A DNA stretch of 8,975 nt, taken from assembly GCA_019310195.1 (NCBI GenBank), contig JAFDET010000306.1:1-8975 (forward strand). The letters run 5' to 3'. Source of the DNA: Deltaproteobacteria bacterium (lineage in GTDB: Bacteria; Myxococcota_A; UBA9160; JAFDET01). Shown one piece after another: positions 1 to 5,672 of the stretch. Each line of letters opens with the position of its first letter. Within the stretch, counting starts at the first letter, position 1. The position numbers were made by a program, and so were the translations under genes. Below the pieces are notes generated by a model that was given only the letters and a program-made list of their open reading frames with translations, was not told the origin of the DNA and did not search any database.

Positions 1-420
1 GTCCAGGAACTCGAGCATCGCGGGGTCGCGGGTGACCTCGATCAGCAGGTCCCGGAAGGAGCCCTGGCCGTGCTTGCGGAAGGTCTCGTTCTGACGCGCC
101 AGGAGGCCGACGTCTCCCACGGCGTTGAGGCTCGAGGGGATGTGATCGTGCAGGAAGAGGACGAGCTTCTCGTTTGCCGCTTCCTTGACCTTCAGCATGC
201 GGCGCAGCCACCAGCCCTGGAGCTTCTTGCGGTCCTTGCTGGAGTCGCCCTTCTTCCCCGGTCCGCGGCCCTTGCGCGGCTTGGATCCCAGCAGGCTCGC
301 CACGACCTGGGCCCGCGTGGAGGCCTCGTACTTGTCCAGCTCCTTGTCGGTGGCGCCGAAGGCGGCGCGCCTCAACAGGTGCGCGGCGTCGGACCGATCG
401 AGGGGATCGCTCGCGGGCAT
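1..420 (-). CDS. DUF1800 family protein, N-terminal 140 residues (cut by window edge)
   Basis: The gene starts at ATG 420 and runs off the left edge, so only 140 codons are seen. The start is supported by a GGGTGGGAG Shine-Dalgarno-like stretch directly upstream. The protein shows the usual N-terminal DUF1800 pattern: HLLRRAAFG (residues 14-22), WWLRRML (70-76), EKLVLFLHDHI (84-94), RQNETFR (109-115), GSFRDLL (120-126) and RDPAMLEFLD (131-140). The next expected block, an N-x-N-x-A-R-E-L-type motif, lies outside the window. A Lys/Arg/Gly-rich stretch (about 47-66) looks like a lineage-specific loop. No signal peptide is visible. DUF1800 proteins are large (commonly 400-600 residues), of unknown biochemical role, and are often encoded beside DUF1501 proteins; that neighbour would lie further left. 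Family assignment is strong and function unknown. Confidence 0.88.
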   Translation of the reverse strand, partial: MPASDPLDRSDAAHLLRRAAFGATDKELDKYEASTRAQVVASLLGSKPRKGRGPGKKGDSSKDRKKLQGWWLRRMLKVKEAANEKLVLFLHDHIPSSLNAVGDVGLLARQNETFRKHGQGSFRDLLIEVTRDPAMLEFLD

Positions 421-526
421 CTCCCACCCTTCCCGGCAGTGGTCGCGGACCCGTCCTGGCCCCGACCCGTTGCTGGGGCCATCGGCCAGGTTCCGCGCCA
501 GGTCGGTGGCAGAGATCACAAACGCG

Positions 527-556
527 AGGCCCCGTGCGGCGGAACACACGGGGCCT
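527..556 (-). terminator. Terminator-like hairpin after the PEP-CTERM gene
   Basis: A perfect 10-bp stem, AGGCCCCGTG (527-536) with CACGGGGCCT (547-556), and a 10-nt loop, 23 nt past the stop of the gene ending at 580. In the minus-strand transcript it is followed by CGCGTTTGTG, a poor U-tract, so it may be a weak intrinsic terminator or a 3'-end stabilising stem. It also separates that gene from the DUF1800 gene starting at 420. Confidence 0.6.
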
Positions 557-579
557 GCAGGAACGTTGCGAGAGAGCTG

Positions 580-1425
580 CTAGATGCGGCGTGCGCGGCG
601 ACTGGCGAGCGCCAGGCCCAGCAGGCCGCAGGCCGCGAGCGCCGCAGTTCCGGGCTCGGGCACCTCCAGGCTTTTGTTCTTCCAGATCGAGAAGACGTCG
701 CCCGGCTGGAGCGCAACGTCCCACTGGACCCCGAACTCCACGTCGCCGTCGTCGCCGGCGTCGAGCGGGCCCGGCTCGTCGGTCAGACCCTCGTTGAAGA
801 TGAGGATCTGGTCGAGGATCTCGAACTCGAAGGCGATCTGGCCGACATCGGCGGTCTTGTGGAGCTCTTCGAAGGTCGTACCGCCGTCCACCTGTCGCAC
901 CAGGTTATCGTTCACGCGGTAGGCGACGTCGCCGTCCGGGAAGACGTTCAGGTCCATGTCCACGTACTGGATGAACGAGATGGCGAGCACCTCGTCGGAG
1001 GTATTCCGGATGTCGATGTGCTCGCTGATGTCCGACTGGCCGATGCCCGGGTCGAAGCCCCTCAGGCTGAAGAGGATGTCCACCTGGAGGCCCTCATTGA
1101 ACTGGGGCCCGCCGTACTCGACGAAGAGCGTCTCGTTCCGTGGGTCGGTGTTCGTGTTGCTGGGCTGCTCGCTGAACAGCCCCAGGGCGTCTACGGGGAT
1201 GTAGCCGCGGTCGTCGTAGCTGAGGAAGAACCACTGGTAGAAGAGGTGCGGGGTCTGGTCCACCGACCAGTCGAGCATCCCGGCTTCGAGAGCTTCGTTG
1301 TCGTCGAACTCGGTCAAGATCGTGGCGCTGGAGCCGCCGTCGGCGAGGGTCCAGGTGGTGGCGGCTGCGCTTCCGGAGAAGACCAGGCCAGCGGCGAGCA
1401 ACAACAACAGCGAGCGGATCAGCAC
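580..1425 (-). CDS. Exported PEP-CTERM-anchored protein of unknown function
   Basis: A 281-residue protein with two sorting signals. At the N-terminus is a Sec signal peptide: Arg4, a leucine-rich core at residues 5-16, and probable cleavage after the Ala20-22 run. At the C-terminus is a PEP-CTERM tail: VPEPG (255-259), a hydrophobic helix (about 260-275), then the basic cluster RRARRI. Such tails are recognised by the exosortase EpsH/XrtA system, which handles surface proteins in bacteria that make exopolysaccharide. The mature part is very acidic, lacks cysteine until the tail, and looks beta-rich; I recognise no catalytic motif. The GTG at 1425 is chosen because GGAGGTGA lies just upstream and the signal peptide begins there; the open frame continues further upstream but that stretch does not look coding. 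The gene appears monocistronic, ending in the hairpin at 527-556. No exosortase gene is in the window. Confidence 0.85.
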   Translation of the reverse strand: MLIRSLLLLLAAGLVFSGSAAATTWTLADGGSSATILTEFDDNEALEAGMLDWSVDQTPHLFYQWFFLSYDDRGYIPVDALGLFSEQPSNTNTDPRNETLFVEYGGPQFNEGLQVDILFSLRGFDPGIGQSDISEHIDIRNTSDEVLAISFIQYVDMDLNVFPDGDVAYRVNDNLVRQVDGGTTFEELHKTADVGQIAFEFEILDQILIFNEGLTDEPGPLDAGDDGDVEFGVQWDVALQPGDVFSIWKNKSLEVPEPGTAALAACGLLGLALASRRARRI

Positions 1426-1440
1426 GGTCACCTCCAGCAA

Positions 1441-1455
1441 CCCGTGATGCACGGG
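1441..1455 (-). promoter_or_regulatory. Small hairpin in the 5' leader of the PEP-CTERM gene
   Basis: CCCGTG-ATG-CACGGG is a 6-bp perfect stem with a 3-nt loop, just upstream of the GGAGGTGA ribosome site of the gene starting at 1425. It could influence leader stability or translation. The rest of the leader region (about 1456-1618) shows no convincing promoter. The stem halves CCCGTG/CACGGG also occur in the 3' hairpin of the same gene. Function is inference. Confidence 0.3.
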
Positions 1456-1618
1456 CTCTGAGTGTGGGTGGTCGCGCGTCTCGCTCTGTGTCAGCAGGAA
1501 CGAGGGAAAAGGCTCGCGCAGGCAGTGCGGCTGCACGTCCGGGGCAGATCACGAGCAGAAGCAGGGATTTGGGGGCCCCGAGGGGCGGCCGCGGCGCGAA
1601 TTCGGGGGCGGCTGCGGC

Positions 1619-1840
1619 CTAGGAGCCCGACCCAAGATGGAGCCCACCGTCCGGACGCCGATCCATCCGCGCTGGCTGCGTTGCGCTCCTTGCGCCGTAG
1701 CGACGGCTATGGCTCAGTCGCGCGCCTTGCCAGCGCGGCGTCTCGACGCCCGGGCCGGGGCTATGGCTCAGTCGCGCGCCTTGCCAGCGCGGCGTCTCGA
1801 CGCCCGGGCCGGCGCACTCCATCTTGGGTCAGGCTCCTAG
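1619..1840. repeat. 222-bp element with 24-bp terminal inverted repeats (MITE-like)
   Basis: The ends are CTAGGAGCCCGACCCAAG... (1619-1642) and its reverse complement (1817-1840), with one mismatch in 24 bp. Inside are a 54-bp tandem duplication and further self-complementary blocks, for example CCGCGCTGGC (1667-1676) pairing with GCCAGCGCGG (1729-1738, repeated 54 bp on). There is no transposase and no credible coding. The right end overlaps the TAG stop of the di-iron protein gene (1837-1839). The structure suggests a non-autonomous transposable element or a long folded 3' UTR. CTAG at both outer ends could be part of the element or a duplicated target; which one cannot be decided here. Confidence 0.75.
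1705..1812. repeat. Two exact tandem copies of a 54-bp unit
   Basis: The block at 1705-1758 is repeated at 1759-1812, beginning GGCTATGGCTCAGTCGCG and ending GACGCCCGGGCCGG. The copies are identical by eye, implying a recent duplication inside the larger inverted-repeat element. Each copy contains GGCGTCTCGACGCC, a short stem-loop (GACGCC/GGCGTC). Divergence from a single-copy ancestor looks nil, unlike older repeats. Confidence 0.9.
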
Positions 1841-2949
1841 CCGCTGGCCTCGACCCAGGCTTCCAGGTCTTCGGGCAGCTCCGGGTCCTCGTCGAGCCCA
1901 GCGTAGGCGGCGCCCAGGTTGGCCGTGAACATCTCGTCGAAGTGGTCGCGGATCCGGTCGCTGAAGAGCCCGATCGATTTGAGCGTGGGGATCACGAAGC
2001 CGCGGATCGGTCCCCGGCGCCCGCCGTTGCGAGCGATGGCGGCGCGGATCGTGTCGCGCTCCTGGGCCAGGCGACCCATGGCCTCGGCCGGGTCGATGCC
2101 CACGTCCTTCCAGAGGTCCATCACCGATTGGCGCATGGTGTAGCCGGCCCGGCTGTCGATCAGCAGCCGCGCCGCCTCGAAGGCGAAGTCCTCCAGGCCC
2201 GCGCGCTCCGCGTCGGACAGGCTGGGGACCACCGCGTTCAGGTACTTGATGCCGTAGCCCGTATGGCGGGCCTCGTCGCGCGCCACCAGGGTGAGGAGCT
2301 GCTTCAGCAGCGGCTCGCGGGTGGCATTGCGCATGTCCCGGAAGCTGTAGAGCGCCAGCCCTTCGGTCACGACCTGCATGCCGACGGTCTTGTGCATCCA
2401 CGACTCCGTCGAGAGCACCGAGTCCAGCAGCGTCTTGAGCGACGGGGCTATCTCGTGGACCTCGTCCAGCTTTTGGATGTAGGCGGCGAAGACTTCCACG
2501 TGCCGGGCCTCGTCCAGGGTCTGGGTGGCTGCGTAGAACTTGCCGTCCATGTGCGGCACCGCGTTCACCAGCTGTGCGGCGACCATGAGCGCGCCCTGCT
2601 CGCCGTGCAGGAAGTTGGACAGCATGAAGGCGGCGCTGCGCCGCGACACCTCCCAGCGGGTCTCGGGGCGCAGGTCCTTCCAGAAGCCGGTCTCCTGGAT
2701 CGGGAAGCCGCCGATGCTGATGGTCTCGGAGAAGGCCTCGCGGTCGATCTCCTGCTCCCAGTCCAGGTCCCGCAGGGCGATCCACTGGCGGTCCAAGGCG
2801 TTGGCGTAGAGGGTCCGGAGCTCGTCGATCTCGCTGTCGTAATTCCAGCTGTAGAGGGCTTGCAGGCCCGCCTCGACGGCGTCGCCCTCGTGGGGGTGGC
2901 GTTCGGGAAGCACGGTGGGTGCGGTCGGGCGGGTCTCGGCGCTGCTCAT
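1837..2949 (-). CDS. Ferritin-like superfamily di-iron protein (putative oxygenase/oxidase)
   Basis: A 370-residue, largely helical protein with a full carboxylate-bridged di-iron ligand set in ferritin-like order: Glu117 (LHGEQGAL), Glu147/His150 (DEARH, 146-150), Glu196 (VVTEGLAL) and Glu226/His229 (a second DEARH, 225-229). The E-ExxH-E-ExxH pattern is that of ribonucleotide reductase R2-like proteins and di-iron mono-oxygenases or N-oxygenases, rather than of iron-storage ferritins, which are far shorter. The substrate cannot be told. The first ~35 residues look disordered; the tail is acidic. The start at ATG 2949 is supported by GGAGG six bases upstream. The gene is monocistronic, with its own promoter (2983-3011) and a stop codon lying within an inverted-repeat element. 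Fatty-acid- or hydrocarbon-type desaturase and R2-like oxidase roles are alternatives. Fold is certain and reaction unknown. Confidence 0.82.
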   Translation of the reverse strand: MSSAETRPTAPTVLPERHPHEGDAVEAGLQALYSWNYDSEIDELRTLYANALDRQWIALRDLDWEQEIDREAFSETISIGGFPIQETGFWKDLRPETRWEVSRRSAAFMLSNFLHGEQGALMVAAQLVNAVPHMDGKFYAATQTLDEARHVEVFAAYIQKLDEVHEIAPSLKTLLDSVLSTESWMHKTVGMQVVTEGLALYSFRDMRNATREPLLKQLLTLVARDEARHTGYGIKYLNAVVPSLSDAERAGLEDFAFEAARLLIDSRAGYTMRQSVMDLWKDVGIDPAEAMGRLAQERDTIRAAIARNGGRRGPIRGFVIPTLKSIGLFSDRIRDHFDEMFTANLGAAYAGLDEDPELPEDLEAWVEASG

Positions 2950-2982
2950 GGGGGGGCCTCCGGGCGGGAGCTGGGGCGGCCC

Positions 2983-3011
2983 AGGCTAGATCCAGCTTAA
3001 CGAGCGGTCAA
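2983..3011 (-). promoter_or_regulatory. Sigma-70-type promoter for the di-iron protein gene
   Basis: Read on the minus strand: TTGACC (-35, 3011-3006), 17 bp, TAGCCT (-10, 2988-2983). The -35 matches consensus at 5 of 6 positions and the -10 at 3 of 6, with ideal spacing, giving a leader of about 25-30 nt before ATG 2949 that includes GGAGG. Confidence 0.5.
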
Positions 3012-3018
3012 CCCGCTC
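3002..3018. promoter_or_regulatory. Operator-like inverted repeat over the -35 element
   Basis: GAGCGG-TCAAC-CCGCTC, 6-bp perfect half-sites with a 5-bp spacer, overlaps the putative -35 of the di-iron protein gene and lies 34 bp from the start of the divergent zinc-ribbon gene. The position suits a repressor, and the size and sequence resemble TetR-family sites, but no regulator gene is in the window. Confidence 0.4.
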
Positions 3019-3051
3019 AAGCGGCGGGCGGGGCGCTCCGATCCGCAGAGC

Positions 3052-3222
3052 ATGGCCCATCCCGCCGAGCTTCCCTGCCCCATCTGCAACGCCGACCTGC
3101 CCCTGGCCGGCGACGAGAGCCTGGGCGACGACGTCTACTGCACCTACTGCGGCGCCCCCAGCGTGCTGGTGGGGCGGGACAAGGACGACCCGACCACCTG
3201 GGACCTGGAAGAGGATCTCTAG
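3052..3222 (+). CDS. Small zinc-ribbon protein, 56 residues
   Basis: ATG 3052 to TAG 3222 encodes 56 residues with two CxxC knuckles: CPIC (Cys9, Cys12) and CTYC (Cys30, Cys33). The spacing C-x2-C-x17-C-x2-C is typical of a single zinc ribbon, and the tail is strongly acidic (DDPTTWDLEEDL). It is the only plus-strand gene, divergent from the di-iron gene (102-bp gap) and convergent with rfbD, whose stop is 12 bp away. The Shine-Dalgarno is weak. Codon use is GC-rich like its neighbours, and the paired cysteine motifs and clean stop argue for a real gene despite its size. Function is unknown; it could be a metal-binding or protein-interaction adaptor. Confidence 0.7.
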   Translation: MAHPAELPCPICNADLPLAGDESLGDDVYCTYCGAPSVLVGRDKDDPTTWDLEEDL

Positions 3223-3234
3223 GGGGCCGTCCCG

Positions 3235-4062
3235 TCAGGAGCCGAGGTCCCGGGCGAAGTCCCGGACGCCCTCCTCCCAGGCCGGCAGCCGGATCTCCGG
3301 CGACTGCACGGTTGCCAGGGGCGCGAAGCGCGGCCGGGCGGCGGGCCTCGGGAACTCCGGAGTCGACACCGGCTGGACCGGCGTCGCGATGCCGAGGGCG
3401 CCGTAGAGCGCGCGGGCCAGGTCGAACCAGCTGGCCTGCCCGCGGCCGGCCAGGTGCCAGGTTCCGTAGGCCTCGGTCTCCACCAGGCGGGCGATGCCGG
3501 CGGCCAGGTGCGGGACGTAGGTGGGAGAGCCGAACTGGTCGGCCACCACCCGCACCTCCTCGCGCTCGGCCAGGCTGCGCATGGTCAGCGCGAAGTTCTT
3601 GCGCGTGGTCGAGTAGAGCCAGGCGGTGCGCACCACGTAGTGGCGCTCGTTGTAGGTGCGCACGGCGTCCTCGCCGGCCAGCTTGCTGCGCCCGTAGACC
3701 TGGAGCGGGTGGGTCTCGTCGAACTCGCAGTAGGGGCGGTCGCTCTCGCCGTCGAACACGTAATCGGTGGAGACCTGCAGCAGCGCCGACCCGCAGGCGC
3801 GGGTGGCCAGCGCCAGGTTGCGCGGGCCCAGGGCGTTGACCCGAAAGGCGCCCTGCGGATCCGCCTCCGCGCCGTCCACGTCGGTCCAGGCCGCGCAGTT
3901 CACCACCAGGTCCGGCTGCTCGGCTTCCATGGCCGCGCGCACCGCCTCCAGGTCGGTTACATCCAGGCGCTTGGAGTCGGCGCCCACCACGTGGTGCCCC
4001 GCCAACGCCGCGGTCAGAGCCAGGCCGAGCTGACCGCGGGCGCCCGTCAGCAGGATCTTCAC
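3235..4062 (-). CDS. rfbD: dTDP-4-dehydrorhamnose reductase (RmlD/RfbD)
   Basis: Cytosolic NAD(P)H-dependent reductase, the last step of dTDP-L-rhamnose synthesis. This 275-residue short-chain dehydrogenase has the Rossmann motif GARGQLG (7-13), STDYVFDG (98-105), the catalytic YGRSK (Tyr123, Lys127), and DQFGSPT (175-181), a hallmark of the RmlD family. The C-terminal RPxxSxL block usual in the family reads RPRFAPL (243-249), with Ala at the Ser position. The GTG start at 4062 is chosen because it overlaps the rfbC stop as GTGA and puts the nucleotide-binding motif at the N-terminus as expected; a longer frame upstream merely shadows rfbC. Length fits the family (about 280-300). It is the last gene of the rfbA-rfbC-rfbD operon, ending 12 bp from the convergent zinc-ribbon gene with no visible terminator. 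Confidence 0.93.
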   Translation of the reverse strand: MKILLTGARGQLGLALTAALAGHHVVGADSKRLDVTDLEAVRAAMEAEQPDLVVNCAAWTDVDGAEADPQGAFRVNALGPRNLALATRACGSALLQVSTDYVFDGESDRPYCEFDETHPLQVYGRSKLAGEDAVRTYNERHYVVRTAWLYSTTRKNFALTMRSLAEREEVRVVADQFGSPTYVPHLAAGIARLVETEAYGTWHLAGRGQASWFDLARALYGALGIATPVQPVSTPEFPRPAARPRFAPLATVQSPEIRLPAWEEGVRDFARDLGS

Positions 4063-4622
4063 GCCTCGCCCGTGTAGCGAGGCAGACGGTCCACCAGCTC
4101 TGCCAGCGGCAGGGCGGCCGCGTCGCGGGGCGATACCACCGGCTCCTCGACGGGCCAGCGGATGCCGATCTCCGGGTCGTCCCAGGCCACGGCGATCTCG
4201 CACTCGGGCGCATACAGCGCCGAGCACTTGTACTCCACCTGCGCGCGCTCGCTGGTGACGCAGAAGCCGTGCAGGAAGCCCGCGGGAATGAAGAGCTGGT
4301 GGTGGTTCTCCGCCGACAGCATCTCGCCCACGTAGCGGCCGAAGGTGGGGGAGCCCACCCGGGCGTCCACGGCCACGTCGTAGACCTCGCCCTCGATGAC
4401 GCGCAGCAGCTTGGCCTGGGCCTGGGGTGCGAGCTGGGCGTGCAGGCCGCGCAGGGTGCCGCGCACCGAAGAGGAGTGGTTGTCCTGCACGAAGCTCGCG
4501 GGGATGCCGTTCTCGCGGTAGCGCGTCGCCTGGTACGACTCCAGCAGGAAGCCGCGGTCGTCCCGGTGGACCCGGGGCTCCACGACGATGACGCCGGGAA
4601 GCTCGGTGGTCCGGAACTTCAC
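4059..4622 (-). CDS. rfbC: dTDP-4-dehydrorhamnose 3,5-epimerase (RmlC/RfbC)
   Basis: Cupin-fold epimerase converting dTDP-4-keto-6-deoxyglucose to dTDP-4-keto-L-rhamnose. It is 187 residues long, as usual. Visible family motifs are FVQDNHSSS (44-52), GTLRGLH (55-61) with the catalytic-base His61, Lys71, IPAGFLHGF (112-120), Tyr131 (EYK), and WDDPEIGIRWP (147-157). The residue after LRGLH is Ala where Tyr or Phe is common, a minor variant. Asp167 in SPRD sits where the family usually has S-x-K-D. The GTG start at 4622 overlaps the rfbA stop (GTGA), and the stop overlaps the rfbD start in the same way, so translation of the three genes is probably coupled. The product feeds rhamnose into O-antigen or exopolysaccharide. 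Confidence 0.93.
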   Translation of the reverse strand: MKFRTTELPGVIVVEPRVHRDDRGFLLESYQATRYRENGIPASFVQDNHSSSVRGTLRGLHAQLAPQAQAKLLRVIEGEVYDVAVDARVGSPTFGRYVGEMLSAENHHQLFIPAGFLHGFCVTSERAQVEYKCSALYAPECEIAVAWDDPEIGIRWPVEEPVVSPRDAAALPLAELVDRLPRYTGEA

Positions 4623-5486
4623 GCGCTCTCCTCGCCGATGCGGATCAGATACTGCCCGTAGTCGTTGCCCTTCATGTCGTGGCCCATGCGCAGCAGGTCG
4701 TCCCGTTCGATCCAGCCCCGGTGGAAGGCGATCTCCTCCAGGCAGGCCACCTGGAGGCCCTGTCGCTCCTGGATCGCGTGGATGAAGTTCGAGGCCTGGA
4801 GCAGCGTCTCGTGGGTGCCGGTGTCCAGCCATGCGATGCCGCGGCCCAGCTGCTCGACCCGGAGGTCGTCCCACTCGAGGTACTGGAGGTTGACGTCGGT
4901 GATCTCCAGCTCGCCCCGGGCCGAGGGCCGCAGCCCCGCGGCCACGTCCAGCACGCGGTTGTCGTAGAAGTAGAGCCCGGTGATCGCCCAGTGGGAGCGC
5001 GCCTGGGCGGGCTTCTCCTCCAGGGAGAGCACGCGCCCGTCGGCATCGAACTCGGCCACGCCGTAGCGCGCCGGGTCGCGCACCCAGTAGCCGAACACGG
5101 TGGCGCCGTGCTCGTGTCCGGCGGCGCGCTCGAGCAAGCCCGCGAGTCCGGCTCCGTAGAAGACGTTGTCGCCCAGGGCCAGCGCCACGCGATCGTCGCC
5201 GACGAAGTCCCGCCCGATCAGGAAGGCCTGGGCCAGACCGTCGGGGCTGGGCTGCTCGGCGTAGGAGAGCGAGAGGCCGAAGCGGCTGCCGTCGCCCAGC
5301 AGCTCCTGGAAGCTCGGCAGATCCCGCGGTGTGCTGATCAGCAGGATCTCGCGGATGCCCGCCAGCATCAGCGTGCTGATCGGGTAGTAGACCATGGGCT
5401 TGTCGTGGATCGGCAGCAGCTGCTTGCTCACGGCCCGTGGGGTGCAGACGCGTTCCACTGCCGCCGGCGAGGAGGATGCCCTTCAT
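4619..5486 (-). pseudogene. rfbA: Glucose-1-phosphate thymidylyltransferase (RmlA/RfbA), frameshifted near its 5' end
   Basis: RmlA makes dTDP-glucose from dTTP and glucose-1-phosphate. ATG 5486 starts in the right frame with MKGILLAGGSGTRLHP, including the nucleotide-binding GGSGTRL. The frame then goes wrong, and the rest of the enzyme continues in the +1 frame from RAVSKQLLP. It includes MVYYPISTLMLAGI, LGDNVFYG, YWVRDPARYGVAEFD, LEEKP, ELEITDVN, AWLDTGTHE and YGQYLIRI. Relatives read RL-Y/H-P-x-T-x-AVSK; here only four bases (ACGG) lie between the Pro and Ala codons instead of nine, so 5 nt are missing. Restoring them gives 290 residues, the normal length. The alternative GTG at 5458 in the downstream frame would omit the nucleotide-binding motif and has no ribosome site. 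Causes could be a real mutation, an assembly error, or +1 slippage at CCC-A (which would still lack two residues). The stop overlaps the rfbC start. Confidence 0.8.
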
Positions 5487-5495
5487 GGGGGCCGA

Positions 5496-5501
5496 AGTGT
5501 A
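5496..5501 (-). promoter_or_regulatory. Possible -10 element for the rfb operon
   Basis: TACACT on the minus strand (4 of 6 to TATAAT) ends 9 nt before ATG 5486, so a transcript would be nearly leaderless. This agrees with the absence of a Shine-Dalgarno (GGCCCCC precedes the ATG). No good -35 is seen because the repeat element begins immediately upstream. Weak evidence. Confidence 0.2.
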
Positions 5502-5510
5502 GCGGAGACT

Positions 5511-5668
5511 GCACAGAGGGACGTTCCTGCGTAACTGCACGAAGTGCCACTCCTGCACGGAGGGACGTTCCTGCACAACTGCGCGGGGTACTAGTCCTGG
5601 GCCCAGGACTGGTACTGAGTGCAGTTACGCAGGAACGTCCCTCCGTGCAGGAGTGGTACTGGGTGCAG
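5511..5668. repeat. Large imperfect cruciform repeat between the TopoVI-A gene and rfbA
   Basis: The arms 5535-5601 and 5602-5668 are reverse complements with about 10 mismatches in 67 bp and no loop. The centre is an 18-bp perfect palindrome, AGTCCTGGGCCCAGGACT (5593-5610). The core GAGGGACGTTCCTGC with flanking GCAC and AACTGC occurs three times: forward at 5511 and 5555 (44 bp apart) and inverted at 5619-5648. It fills most of the 186-bp gap; the right end is 4 bp past the TopoVI-A stop. No coding is likely. It may act as a 3'-end stem for the topoisomerase mRNA, or be a REP/MITE-type dispersed repeat. Confidence 0.85.
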
Positions 5669-5672
5669 GGGG

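Noticed and set aside
70..1461. Long plus-strand open frame of over 450 codons antisense to the DUF1800 and PEP-CTERM genes
   Set aside because: It is a mirror frame produced by high GC; its composition is Val/Glu/Asp/Leu-rich without motifs, while the minus strand holds recognisable proteins with good starts.
3211..3240. Bidirectional terminator between the zinc-ribbon gene and rfbD
   Set aside because: Only 12 bp separate the stops, and the local AGAG/CTCT pairing is too short to be a terminator.
2919..3839. Plus-strand frame of about 300 codons across the zinc-ribbon gene and rfbD
   Set aside because: The translation is Arg/Gly/Pro/Ala low-complexity typical of a wrong frame; the 56-codon zinc-ribbon frame in the same place has paired CxxC motifs instead.
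4619..5458. Normal rfbA beginning at GTG 5458
   Set aside because: This start would drop the GGSGTRL motif, which is present in the adjacent frame right behind a proper MKGILLAGG start; a frameshift explains the data better.
5544..5560. TGGCAC on the minus strand near the rfb operon as a second sigma-54 site
   Set aside because: There is no GC at the required 10-bp distance from the GG.
5511..5668. Possible CRISPR array, because of the repeated ~30-bp units
   Set aside because: There are only three copies, one inverted, spacing is irregular, and no cas gene is nearby.
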